NCBI RefSeq assembly: GCF_027568515.1
Contig: NZ_JANKZF010000001.1
Location: 1-64,000, forward strand
Direction: 5' to 3'
Origin: Arthrobacter sp. HY1533
Lineage (GTDB): Bacteria; Actinomycetota; Actinomycetes; Actinomycetales; Micrococcaceae
DNA: 64,000 nucleotides
Part shown: positions 16,655 to 24,457 of the stretch, piece after piece
How the letters are laid out: every line of letters starts with the position of its first letter
Position numbering within the stretch: the stretch's first letter is position 1
The notes under the pieces: model-generated
What the model was told of the DNA's origin: nothing
Database searches by the model: none
Seen by the model: only the letters and a program-made list of their open reading frames with translations
Made by a program: the position numbers and the translations under genes

Positions 16655-16681
16655 GCCGCTGATACCCCTGGAGGGTATTCT
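16653..16681 (+). promoter_or_regulatory. CsoR-type copper operator within a sigma-70 promoter
   Basis: TTGCCG (16653-16658), a 17-bp spacer and TATTCT (16676-16681) form a good vegetative promoter. Most of the spacer and the start of the -10 are covered by the palindrome ATACCCCTGGAGGGTAT (16662-16678), which matches the ATACCC-n-GGGTAT type of site bound by copper-sensing CsoR repressors. It lies upstream of the DUF6153 and multicopper oxidase genes, which makes copper control coherent. No csoR gene is in the window. Confidence 0.75.
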
Positions 16682-16803
16682 TTCCCTGTTGCCAGTGCAG
16701 CTGCCTGTCGCGGCCAGAATGAACCGACCGCCACCGCAGCTCGTCCCCCAACGCATCCTTCATCCCTTCCGCCCATGGAAGATGACATGCATTGGAGCGG
16801 ACA

Positions 16804-17184
16804 GTGAGGCATTCGAACCCGGGACTGGCATTGCGCCGGGCCTCGTTGATGTTTGTGCTGTTGGGCATCATGGCAGGGATCCTGGGCATGCACGCGCTGG
16901 CCGCAGGTGGCATGCCGCCTGCGAGCGCAGGGAGTTCCCATTCCCAACATGACGGTTCCTCCCCCGACCTCGACCCTGATTGCTTGGCATTCGGGCAGGG
17001 CGGCCACGCCTCCATGCATGTGGGCTGCGACCCTGCGCCCCCTGCCCCCGGCCTGCAGCTTGGGTCCATTGACGGGCAAGGCGGGGCGGCGCCGGCTCAC
17101 GCGGCTGCCTCCCCGGTTCCCCGAGACCGTGGCAGGATTCCCGCGGCGCCCACCCTTGAGCAACTTTCCGTGAACCGCAGATAA
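16804..17184 (+). CDS. DUF6153-family membrane protein
   Basis: This 126-residue protein has an N-terminal hydrophobic segment F-V-L-L-G-I-M-A-G-I-L-G-M-H-A-L-A-A-G followed by a His/Asp/Cys-bearing exterior region (S-H-S-Q-H-D, D-C-L-A-F, H-A-S-M-H-V-G-C), matching actinobacterial DUF6153 proteins that often sit beside copper-handling genes. The His, Met and Cys residues could bind copper outside the membrane. GTG 16804 is chosen because GGAG lies 6 nt upstream. A TTG at 16792 would overlap that site. The gene lies between the CsoR-type promoter and the multicopper oxidase, so it is probably copper-induced. Confidence 0.7.
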   Translation: MRHSNPGLALRRASLMFVLLGIMAGILGMHALAAGGMPPASAGSSHSQHDGSSPDLDPDCLAFGQGGHASMHVGCDPAPPAPGLQLGSIDGQGGAAPAHAAASPVPRDRGRIPAAPTLEQLSVNRR

Positions 17185-17221
17185 GACACCGGCCCCTCCA
17201 GCCCCGCGCTTTTGCGCCCCT

Positions 17222-17238
17222 GGCGGCACTGTGCCGCC
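17222..17238. repeat. perfect 17-bp palindrome before the multicopper oxidase
   Basis: GGCGGCAC and GTGCCGCC flank a single T, between the DUF6153 stop and the oxidase ATG. A 1-nt loop makes it a poor RNA hairpin, so it could be a protein-binding dyad or an attenuating stem after breathing. There is no T-tract. Confidence 0.4.
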
Positions 17239-17266
17239 GCACGCCACCATTTAGACGGAGAGTCCC

Positions 17267-18829
17267 ATGCACAACAACAACCCCTTGAACCGCCGTGCTT
17301 TCCTTGGCCTGTCCCTGGCCGGCACCGCTGCGGCAGCCCTGGCCGCCTGCTCACCCGCCGCCCCGGATGCCGCGCGCATCCTGCCCGGAGATCCGCTCAT
17401 CGCGGAATACGAGTCCCGGCGGGTCTCCTCCGGCAAGGTCGTCAACCAATCCCTGGATGCCGCGCCCGTCGCGGCCGCGCTCAACGGACGAGCCATCACG
17501 ACGTGGGGCTACAACGGCGCCCTGCAGGCCCCCACCATCCGGGCCAGTGTGGGTGACCAGCTCAAGGCCACCATCAAGAACGGGCTCGGCGAGGCCACCA
17601 GCATCCACTGGCACGGCCTGGCCCTGCGCAACAACGCCGACGGCGTCCACGGCCTCACCGAGGACGGGACCCCAGCGGGAGGTGAACACCTCTACGATTT
17701 CAAGCTGCCGCACCCCGGCACCTACTGGTACCACTCGCATGTGGAGATGCAGCGTGAACGTGCCCTGTACGGCGCCCTCATCATCGAGGACCCCCAGGAA
17801 CCCCTTGACTACCACAGGGACTGGGTCATTGTCCTGGACGACTGGATCGACGGCGTCGCCACCAAGGACGGCGCGGCAACCACCCCGGACGAGGTCATGA
17901 AGGAGCTGTCCGGCGGCATGGGCGGCATGGACCACGGCTCAATGGGACATGGAAGCACGGGAAGCGGCCCCATGCCCATGGGCAACACGCTCATGGGTGC
18001 TGTGAGCGAGTACCTGGGCGGGGATGCCGGCGACGTGGCCACGCCCTTTCACCTTTTCAACGGCGCCACCTCCGAGGACCCGGCTGTCTTTGTGGCAAAG
18101 GCCGGCGAGCGCATCCGCCTGCGCATCATCAACGCCGCAGGTGACACCGCCTACCGTGTTGGGCTGCCGGGACAGCGGATCACCCTGACCCACAGCGATG
18201 GCTTCCCGGTCAAGCATGAGGAGGTTGACGCCGTCGTGCTGGGCATGGGCGAACGCATTGACGCCCTGGTCACAGTCCAGGAGGGGACGACGCCGGTGCT
18301 GGCGCTCGCGGAGGGCAAGCGGCAGCTGGTCCACGGCCTCATCAGCACGGGGACGGGGACGGGGACGGGGACTCCCCCGCTGCCGGCGTCGCTGCCCATG
18401 GAGCTTGGCGGCACCGTGCTCGACGGCGGCAAGCTCACCGCAGATCCCGCCGTGGTGCTTGCCGCCAGGACGCCGGACCGGGTGCATGAAATGCGGCTCA
18501 CGGGCGGCATGGAAAAGTACGACTGGGGCATCAATGGCCATCGCTTCGACATGGCCAAACCGTTCGAACGTACGTTCGATATTCGTGCGGGTGAGCGCGT
18601 GCAGCTGGCATTCATCAATGACACGGACATGTGGCACCCCATGCACCTGCACGGGCACACCTTCCAGATTGGCGAGGCAGGGGCACGCAAGGACGCAGTG
18701 ATCGTGCGTCCCGGCGAAACTGTCACGGTGCAGTTCGACGCCGACAATCCGGGACAGTGGCTCACCCACTGCCACAACGCCTACCATGCGGAGCGAGGCA
18801 TGATGGCGGTGGTTTCCTACATCGCCTAG
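17267..18829 (+). CDS. Tat-exported multicopper oxidase
   Basis: This 520-residue three-cupredoxin oxidase resembles CueO/CumA-type copper-detoxifying enzymes. It has a twin-arginine signal (NRRAFLG, 8-14) with a possible lipobox L-A-A-C at 25-28. Copper ligands are complete: HWHG (114-117), HSH (156-158), HPMHLHGH (457-464) and HCHNAYH (501-507) with axial Met512. A Met/His-rich loop near 213-245 recalls the CueO methionine-rich copper-binding insert. GGAG lies 6 nt before the ATG. It follows the DUF6153 gene under a CsoR-type promoter, implying Cu(I) oxidation outside the membrane. A hexanucleotide tandem repeat at 18347-18370 codes for alternating Gly and Thr. Confidence 0.92.
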   Translation: MHNNNPLNRRAFLGLSLAGTAAAALAACSPAAPDAARILPGDPLIAEYESRRVSSGKVVNQSLDAAPVAAALNGRAITTWGYNGALQAPTIRASVGDQLKATIKNGLGEATSIHWHGLALRNNADGVHGLTEDGTPAGGEHLYDFKLPHPGTYWYHSHVEMQRERALYGALIIEDPQEPLDYHRDWVIVLDDWIDGVATKDGAATTPDEVMKELSGGMGGMDHGSMGHGSTGSGPMPMGNTLMGAVSEYLGGDAGDVATPFHLFNGATSEDPAVFVAKAGERIRLRIINAAGDTAYRVGLPGQRITLTHSDGFPVKHEEVDAVVLGMGERIDALVTVQEGTTPVLALAEGKRQLVHGLISTGTGTGTGTPPLPASLPMELGGTVLDGGKLTADPAVVLAARTPDRVHEMRLTGGMEKYDWGINGHRFDMAKPFERTFDIRAGERVQLAFINDTDMWHPMHLHGHTFQIGEAGARKDAVIVRPGETVTVQFDADNPGQWLTHCHNAYHAERGMMAVVSYIA

Positions 18830-18925
18830 GCGGCGGCGCTGGCGGGTGCGCGGACGCCCGTGCCCGCCAGCCGGCTGCGGCGTAGACTTTCCCCACCGCT
18901 TCCAAAAAGAAACCAGGTGGTCCTG

Positions 18926-19693
18926 ATGCGGGTTGAAATCAGCGACAAATGGGTGCGTGCCATGGTGGACGGCACGGCCGTGGTGGACAGCCGGGCGCCC
19001 ATGCTGTTCTGGGAGCCAGAGTTCCCCGTTCCCTCCTACGCCTTCGATCCGGCGGACGTCCGCACCGACCTCCTGACGCCGTCGACGGCGGGACCGGACG
19101 GGCCGCCGTCGTTCTTCTCCCCCAAGGGGCCTGTGGCCAGGTGGTTCGACCTGCAAGTCGGGGACCGGGTGATTCCCCATGCCGCCTGGACGCGGGACGA
19201 TCCCGCCCTGGAAGGCCGCATCACCTTCAGCTGGGCGCCAGGGGCCATGGACCGTTGGCTCGAGGAGGAAGAGGAGGTCCACAGCCACCCCCGCGACCCC
19301 CACAAGCGCGTTGAGGCACTCCCCAGCTCCCGGCACATCACCGTTTCACTGGACGGGGTGCTGCTTGCGGACAGCAAGGACCCCGTGCTCCTGTTCGAAA
19401 CGTACCTGCCCACCCGCTACTACCTTCCGCGGGAAGATGTGCGGCTGGAACAGCTGCACGAAGGCAGCAACCACAGCCACTGCCCCTACAAGGGCTTCGC
19501 CTCGGACTACTGGGACGCTCCGGGCAGCCCGTCAGTGGCGTGGTCCTACCCGGACCCCTACCCGGCCGTGGCCCGCATCAAGGGCCGGATCGCGTTCTAC
19601 AACGAATCCGTTGACCTCACCGTGGACGGCGAGCCTGCACCGCGGCCCCACTCCATCTTCTCCAACACCCGGAACCGGCCCGGCGGGGAATAG
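18926..19693 (+). CDS. DUF427-domain protein (tandem)
   Basis: This 255-residue protein contains two DUF427 units. The first (about 1-115) starts V-R-A-M-V-D-G-T-A-V-V-D-S-R-A-P and the second (about 150-250) has the full signature I-T-V-S-L-D-G-V-L-L-A-D-S, L-P-T-R-Y-Y-L-P-R-E-D-V and C-P-Y-K-G-F-A-S-D-Y-W. The second carries the conserved C-P-Y-K-G motif and the first does not, so one domain may be structural. The biochemical role of the family is not established. AGGTGG lies 5 nt before ATG 18926. It is 96 bp after the oxidase gene and may form its own unit. Confidence 0.8.
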   Translation: MRVEISDKWVRAMVDGTAVVDSRAPMLFWEPEFPVPSYAFDPADVRTDLLTPSTAGPDGPPSFFSPKGPVARWFDLQVGDRVIPHAAWTRDDPALEGRITFSWAPGAMDRWLEEEEEVHSHPRDPHKRVEALPSSRHITVSLDGVLLADSKDPVLLFETYLPTRYYLPREDVRLEQLHEGSNHSHCPYKGFASDYWDAPGSPSVAWSYPDPYPAVARIKGRIAFYNESVDLTVDGEPAPRPHSIFSNTRNRPGGE

Positions 19694-19725
19694 TCGGCTC
19701 CCGTTTCGTGGAGAACAATGGTCCC

Positions 19726-20037
19726 ATGGACTTTGAGCTGCTCACGATTGCCGACTGCCCCAACGACGCCCCCGCAGAGACCCTGTTTGCCCAGGCCCTG
19801 GCACTTGAAGGATTCGACGCTGCCGCGCTGTCCGTCAGGGAAGTCCGCAACGACGACGAGGCAGCCGCCCTGCGCTTCCACGGTTCACCCAGCTTCACAG
19901 CCAACGGCGTTGACCTGTTCCCCACGGACGCTGAGCCGGCGGTCTCCTGCCGCGTCTATGCAGTGTCCGGCGGGCTGGCAGGGACGCCGGAACTCGAATC
20001 CCTGCGCAGCGCCATCAGGACGGCCGCCACACTTTAG
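19726..20037 (+). CDS. thioredoxin-like fold protein, possible alkylmercury lyase relative
   Basis: This 103-residue protein has a thioredoxin-type layout: strand F-E-L-L-T-I-A-D-C-P-N, where the active-site CxxC is reduced to C-P-N-D, then L-R-F-H-G-S-P-S-F-T-A-N-G-V-D and a terminal S-C-R-V-Y. This pattern recurs in small actinobacterial proteins labelled thioredoxin-like or alkylmercury-lyase-like. The second active-site Cys is missing, so simple disulfide reductase activity is doubtful. AACAAT ends 6 nt before ATG 19726, suggesting a leaderless start. Its TAG overlaps the convergent HD-GYP gene's TAA by 4 nt. Confidence 0.65.
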   Translation: MDFELLTIADCPNDAPAETLFAQALALEGFDAAALSVREVRNDDEAAALRFHGSPSFTANGVDLFPTDAEPAVSCRVYAVSGGLAGTPELESLRSAIRTAATL

Positions 20038-21653
20038 GCGCCGGCGCCCCTGTCCCACAGCCCCTTGTCCAGGGCAAAGAGCGTTGCGGTGACCCTGTTG
20101 GAGGACCCCGTCTTTTCATAGATGTGCTCCACATGGTTGCGCGCGGTCTTCGGTGCGATGAACAGTGCCTGTGCAATGGCCTTGTTGTCCATCCCCCGGC
20201 ACAGCAGCCGAAGCACCTCAAGTTCCCTGGCCGTGAGCCCGGCAGCCGTGTCACGCCGCGGAGCCTGCTTCTGGCCGGCCGCAGCGAGAACGGCATCCAC
20301 GCTGGCCTGGTCCAGCCTGCCCGCAGCAACCTCCGACTGCAGCCGGGCAGCCGCCTCCCCCGGCGACATGGCCGCACGGTGCGGCCTGGGCTCAAGCCAG
20401 CTTTGGCACGCGTCGGCCGCGGCAAGGATCCGCTGCAAGGCATCCAGCCCCTCCGCGGTGCGCCCGCGAGGGTAGCCCGAGCCGTCCAGCCGCTCACGGT
20501 GGGCACCTGCCACCTCGGCAACGCGGCGCATTCCCGGCACGCGGCCCAGGATGCGCTCGCTCAGGAACGGGTACATGGCCAGGTGCTCCCGTTCCATGGA
20601 CGTCAGCGGACCGGCCTTGTCCCACAGGCCGTTGGAGACGCCCATGCGCCCAAGGTCGTGGACCCAGCCGGCGCGGCGCACCGTAGCAACCTCCGGCGCC
20701 GCGCAGCCCAGCTGCTGGGCGGCGCCGGCTGCGAGAGCCGCAACCTGGCGTGAATGCCCGGCAGTCCACGGCGACTTCAGGTCGGCAAAGTCGCCCAGGG
20801 CGGCCAGCACGCCATCCAGCGCTTCCTGCCCCAGCCCGGCTTCAACTGGTGCCGCGGCCAGGGCGGCAGGCCACGGGTCAAGCTCCAGCAGCCCATCCGT
20901 CAGCTCCGCCGCCCGGGCACAGAACACGTCAGCCAGCACCGGGTCAAACTGCGTCCCGCGGCGCTCGCCGACGGTCGCCACGGCAGCATCGAGACCGGCG
21001 GTGCGCAGGAACACCTCAGCGGTGTCGGCCAGCTGGGCAATGCGCATTTCGAGGGGAATCTCGGCCCCTTTCCGTCCCGCCGGCAGCCCCAACCCGTCCC
21101 AGCGCTCAAAGGTGTTGCTGAGGATGGCCGGCATGTCCCCGTCAAGCCCCACCCGGCAGGCGAGCCGCCCGGCCGAGGTGCAATGGGAACGGATGAGTTC
21201 CCGCACGGCGGTGTGGGCCGTGGCCGTGAAACGGGCCTGGCCCAGGGTGCGGGTCACGCGCGGCAATCCGGTTCCTGTGTGCCGGAGCATGAGGGAGAGC
21301 ATGGGCAGGCCGTGGGCGTCGATGAAGTAGTAGTCGGCGCGGAAGGAAATGTCGTCCCCAAACAACGCCGCCAGTTCGTGGGAGTCTGCATGGCAGCCAA
21401 TCCACGCGATCAGGTTGGCGTAGTAGATGCGCCCGCGCCCGGACTGGTCAATGCCAAGCGCCTCCGCCATGCGCAGTCCCAACAGCGTGGCCCGCAGCAT
21501 GTGTTCCATGGGCTGTCCCAGCCCGAGGTCGATGGCCAGGGACAGGGCGGCCAGGATTTCACTGCGCCGCGGGGCTTCCTCCCGCAGGCGGGCCCCTTCC
21601 GGCGCGGGTCCGGAAGCTGCCCGACTGGTGCTGCCCGAACCGTGCTCAGCCAC
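20034..21653 (-). CDS. HD-GYP domain protein with LuxR-type DNA-binding domain
   Basis: This protein is about 539 residues with a GTG start. The central region (about 285-430) has the HD-GYP pattern: T-A-G-H-S-R-Q-V, W-V-H-D-L-G-R-M-G, H-R-E-R-L-D-G-S-G-Y-P and A-A-D. These are cyclic-di-GMP phosphodiesterase residues, here joined to a C-terminal LuxR helix-turn-helix (about 475-539, L-T-A-R-E-L-E-V-L-R-L-L, N-K-A-I-A-Q-A-L-F-I, K-T-A-R-N-H-V). The N-terminal half is an additional helical domain of unknown type. It lies at the end of an operon with an AhpD-like and a hypothetical gene. GGGAGG abuts the GTG, so the exact start is uncertain. Confidence 0.8.
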   Translation of the reverse strand: MAEHGSGSTSRAASGPAPEGARLREEAPRRSEILAALSLAIDLGLGQPMEHMLRATLLGLRMAEALGIDQSGRGRIYYANLIAWIGCHADSHELAALFGDDISFRADYYFIDAHGLPMLSLMLRHTGTGLPRVTRTLGQARFTATAHTAVRELIRSHCTSAGRLACRVGLDGDMPAILSNTFERWDGLGLPAGRKGAEIPLEMRIAQLADTAEVFLRTAGLDAAVATVGERRGTQFDPVLADVFCARAAELTDGLLELDPWPAALAAAPVEAGLGQEALDGVLAALGDFADLKSPWTAGHSRQVAALAAGAAQQLGCAAPEVATVRRAGWVHDLGRMGVSNGLWDKAGPLTSMEREHLAMYPFLSERILGRVPGMRRVAEVAGAHRERLDGSGYPRGRTAEGLDALQRILAAADACQSWLEPRPHRAAMSPGEAAARLQSEVAAGRLDQASVDAVLAAAGQKQAPRRDTAAGLTARELEVLRLLCRGMDNKAIAQALFIAPKTARNHVEHIYEKTGSSNRVTATLFALDKGLWDRGAGA

Positions 21654-21696
21654 CCTCCCATTGTAGGTCCGGGAGCGGCCCTGCGGCCGGGGCTCT

Positions 21697-22275
21697 TCAT
21701 CCGGTGGCGGGCCAGGCCAGCAGTGCCTCGCGCAGCTCGTCGTCCAGTTCGGGCGGGACGTCCGGCTCCACGGCCAGGGCGTGCAGGGCCCGGCTGAAGT
21801 AGTTGCGCGCCGCGGCGGCCAGGGTGATGTCCACAATCTCCGTGTCGCTGAAGCCGGCGTCGCGCAGTGTCCGGGAGTCGGCGTCGTCCATGGCGGCGGA
21901 ATCCTGGCACAGCCGGGCCGCGTAGACCATCATGGCCTGCTCCGCCGGGGACAGGCCCGGGTAGCCGGGGCCGCTGAGCAGCCGGAGCAGCTCCGTGCGG
22001 TCCATGACGGCCAGCGCCTTCTTCCCATGGGCCAGAAGGCAGGCTTCGGAGCCGAGCGAACGGGCCGCCGCAAGGGTCACGAGCTCGTAGCGGCGAAGAC
22101 CCAGGGACGCCGCGATGGCCTGCTGCAGCGCCCGCCATGCCGCATAGGCCCCGGGGTTCAGGGCCAGCACGAGCGTGTGGCTGGGCACGTAGCCCAGGGC
22201 CCGGGCGTCGTCGGCATACAGGGATTCCATGAGCCCGTCGGCGGCACCCACGGGCACTGTGTCCACGATGCTCAT
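21697..22275 (-). CDS. AhpD-like carboxymuconolactone decarboxylase-family protein
   Basis: This 192-residue protein has the peroxidase-related AhpD layout E-x11-[C]-x2-C-x3-H, with Glu64, Cys79 and His83 correctly spaced, but the first Cys of the CxxC pair is Ser76 (G-S-E-A-C-L-L-A-H). A normal disulfide-forming AhpD mechanism is therefore unlikely in this copy. AGGAGG lies 7 nt before the ATG. Its ATG overlaps the stop of the gene at 22272-23054 (ATGA), and the HD-GYP/LuxR gene follows 43 nt later, so the three are probably co-transcribed. The reaction is unknown. Confidence 0.8.
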   Translation of the reverse strand: MSIVDTVPVGAADGLMESLYADDARALGYVPSHTLVLALNPGAYAAWRALQQAIAASLGLRRYELVTLAAARSLGSEACLLAHGKKALAVMDRTELLRLLSGPGYPGLSPAEQAMMVYAARLCQDSAAMDDADSRTLRDAGFSDTEIVDITLAAAARNYFSRALHALAVEPDVPPELDDELREALLAWPATG

Positions 22276-23054
22276 GACAGGCCTCCTGCGAGTGGGGACC
22301 CTTCGGCGGCTGATTCATGCCGACTGCCCGGCAGGAGTGCCGGCTGCGGGGCCGTGGAGGGGAAGGAAATGGCAAGGTCGGCGAGAAAGAGCCCCCGCTG
22401 GGGCAGCCAAAAGTCGGCGAGCCGCTCCTGCCGTGGCAGTGGCTGCGGTGTGCCGGCATCCTCGCCGTTGACCATGGCGCGGCCGCCCTTGACGGCCCAC
22501 ACCCGCAGCGGCCTGGCCCGGAACGACTGGCCATTGGGGACCGCACCGGCCATGGCCATGCGTCCCGTCCGGAGCATGGGCCCCATGGCCGCCCCCATTG
22601 CGTTCAGCAGGCTGTCGCTGCGCCACAGTGCCGCCGGCATGCGCCGGGCCATCGCGGTTGCCGCGCCGGTTGTCGATGTGGCGGCGAGTTCCACTTCCCA
22701 CTGCACGACGCCGGGCACCTCCACCTCGAACCGCCACGGGTCCGACCAGCGGATGGAGACTGCCGAGCGGTGGACCTCGCTGAAGGCAGCACCGAAATAG
22801 CGGGCGCAGCTGTGCTCGGCCGGTTGGTCGGCGTGGAACGTCCACCGTCCGTCAGGGTGGCGCAGCCACACTGCGCGGTAACCAGGACCCACGGAGCTGG
22901 CCGGGAAACGGCGGAGGGCCAGATAGTGGCCTGAACTGAACGGCATGCCCATGAGGGCATAGCCGGCAAAGCGCTCGCAGTTGCCGGTGGGCAGGAGCTG
23001 TGCCGGATCGGCAAGTTCGGACAAGGTTGCGGATTGTTGCGGGGTGGTTCCCAT
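22272..23054 (-). CDS. hypothetical protein, possible lipocalin-like fold
   Basis: The protein is 260 residues with no signal peptide or membrane helix. It is beta-rich with many Trp residues: R-A-V-W-L-R-H-P-D-G-R-W-T-F-H, I-R-W-S-D-P-W-R-F-E-V and V-V-Q-W-E-V-E-L, followed by an Ala/Met-rich helix. The pattern suggests an AttH/lipocalin-like ligand-binding barrel, but no family is certain. ATG 23054 has AAGGAG 6 nt upstream, which rules out the upstream ATG at 23069. It is the first gene of the operon with the AhpD-like protein (ATGA overlap) and HD-GYP/LuxR regulator. Confidence 0.65.
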   Translation of the reverse strand: MGTTPQQSATLSELADPAQLLPTGNCERFAGYALMGMPFSSGHYLALRRFPASSVGPGYRAVWLRHPDGRWTFHADQPAEHSCARYFGAAFSEVHRSAVSIRWSDPWRFEVEVPGVVQWEVELAATSTTGAATAMARRMPAALWRSDSLLNAMGAAMGPMLRTGRMAMAGAVPNGQSFRARPLRVWAVKGGRAMVNGEDAGTPQPLPRQERLADFWLPQRGLFLADLAISFPSTAPQPALLPGSRHESAAEGSPLAGGLS

Positions 23055-23141
23055 GGCGGACTCCTTCATCTGATGCAAGGAGCCTAGGCGCGGGCGGCCC
23101 GTGGCACATGGGGCAAATGACCCATATTCGGGCGGCAATCC

Positions 23142-23333
23142 TCAGGCCATGGGGCCGGGCGGAAATCCGGGGTCAGGACCGGGTGCGGGGCCAGGAAAAG
23201 GTCCCGGATCCGGCGGGGGTGGCGGGAACGGCGGGGGCGGGAAGGGGCTGTCCGGGTCCGGCGGCTGGGTCGGATCGGGGTGGACGGGAGGCCGTTCCGG
23301 GTCAGGGATGGAGTCTGCTGCTTCTTTGCCCAT
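23142..23333 (-). CDS. small proline-rich protein
   Basis: This 63-residue protein is composed almost wholly of Pro, Gly, Asp and Phe after residue 12, in runs such as P-F-P-P-P-P-F-P-P-P-P-P-D-P-G-P. It would be extended and disordered. The acidic N-terminus is M-G-K-E-A-A-D-S-I-P. Support for translation is a TACGGT box ending exactly 6 nt before the ATG, the same leaderless arrangement seen at about ten other starts here. No family is recognised, and low-complexity GC-rich DNA can mimic such frames, so confidence is limited. Confidence 0.4.
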   Translation of the reverse strand: MGKEAADSIPDPERPPVHPDPTQPPDPDSPFPPPPFPPPPPDPGPFPGPAPGPDPGFPPGPMA

Positions 23334-23489
23334 GGTCCTACCGTACGCCGGGCCCCACGGCGGCGAAAGGGTGGCCCGTGCAAGACTGTCAGCGAAGGCA
23401 CAGCGGCATGCTGTTGGGTTCACAGCGTTCGCACAGCGGGCGCTGAAAATATTTCAACAACTTGCAAAAACAATCGAGGGGCCAAGCAC

Positions 23490-24203
23490 ATGCGCAAGAA
23501 ATGGATCATCATCGGGGCATCGCTGCTCGTGCTCATCGCGGCAGTTTGGGGCGGCAGCGCCATCTACGCCAACGTTGAAAACGGCAGGGCCCTTGACGAG
23601 CTTGCCCTGTCCACCCCGGCCACCACGTCCGCTGCGCCGGCAACGGCAGGCGCTGCGGCCACGGATGCCCCGGCCACCACCGCCGATGCCACGGACCTCG
23701 CCGGCACGTGGACGGTCGCAGACGGCTCGCAGGCCGGATACCGCGTCAAGGAAGTCCTCAATGGCCAGGACGTCACAGTGGTGGGCCGCACCACCGGCGT
23801 CACCGGCACGGCAACCGTGGAGGGAACCAGCCTCACCGCCGCCACCGTGACCGTGGACATGAAGAACGTAACCACTGACAACAGCAGCAGGGACGGGCAG
23901 TTCCTGGGCATCCTGAAGACCTCCGAGTTCCCCACCTCCACCTTCACCCTCACCGGGCCCGTGGACATTGGCGCCATCTCCAACGGCGTGGCCACCGTCC
24001 AGGCCCCCGGCGAATTGACCGTGGCCGGCGTGACGCAGAAGGTCACCGCAACGCTTTCCGCGCAGGTGACGGCCGACGGCGTCGAGGTGCAGGGATCCAT
24101 TCCCGTCACCTTCAAGGACTACGGCATTGACGCCCCCAACCTCGGCTTTGTGAAGGTCGAAAACACCGGCACGATTGAGATGCTGCTCAAGCTGGGCCGC
24201 TGA
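23490..24203 (+). CDS. YceI-family protein with N-terminal membrane anchor
   Basis: This 237-residue protein has an N-terminal hydrophobic helix after basic residues (K-K-W-I-I-I-G-A-S-L-L-V-L-I-A-A), an Ala/Thr linker (about 40-70) and a C-terminal YceI lipocalin-like barrel (about 72-237) with W-T-V-A-D-G-S-Q-A-G-Y-R-V, F-P-T-S-T-F-T and the final G-T-I-E-M-L-L-K. YceI proteins bind polyisoprenoids or similar lipids. The barrel would face the cell exterior. GAGGGG is 8 nt before the ATG. It is monocistronic by spacing and convergent with the HhH gene 9 bp away. Confidence 0.9.
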   Translation: MRKKWIIIGASLLVLIAAVWGGSAIYANVENGRALDELALSTPATTSAAPATAGAAATDAPATTADATDLAGTWTVADGSQAGYRVKEVLNGQDVTVVGRTTGVTGTATVEGTSLTAATVTVDMKNVTTDNSSRDGQFLGILKTSEFPTSTFTLTGPVDIGAISNGVATVQAPGELTVAGVTQKVTATLSAQVTADGVEVQGSIPVTFKDYGIDAPNLGFVKVENTGTIEMLLKLGR

Positions 24204-24211
24204 TTTCCTGG

Positions 24212-24448
24212 CTAGCTGCCTTCGTCGGCTGACTCCCCGGCGAAGGCAGTGCCCCGTGCGGCCAGTTCGCCGCGCAGGATGCGAATGGACTTCGGACCCA
24301 CGCCGTGAATCTTCAGCAGCTCAGCGGCGGTGACGTGTTCGAGCTGCTCGAAACGTGTGTAGCCTTCCAATGCCAGGGCCCCCGTGGCCGGCCGGCCAAT
24401 GGAGCGTGGGAATTCTGTTTCGGGGCCGTCGGGCCGGGCGCTGTTCAT
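24212..24448 (-). CDS. helix-hairpin-helix DNA-binding protein
   Basis: This 78-residue protein is built round one HhH motif: L-E-H-V-T-A-A-E-L-L-K-I-H-G-V-G-P-K-S-I-R-I-L, similar to the RNA polymerase alpha C-terminal or PolX-type HhH. It likely binds DNA without sequence specificity. AGGGAG lies 5 nt before ATG 24448 (a TTG one codon earlier also exists). It starts 9 nt after the stop of the AAA ATPase gene, so the two form an operon. Confidence 0.75.
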   Translation of the reverse strand: MNSARPDGPETEFPRSIGRPATGALALEGYTRFEQLEHVTAAELLKIHGVGPKSIRILRGELAARGTAFAGESADEGS

Positions 24449-24457
24449 CAAGTCTCC

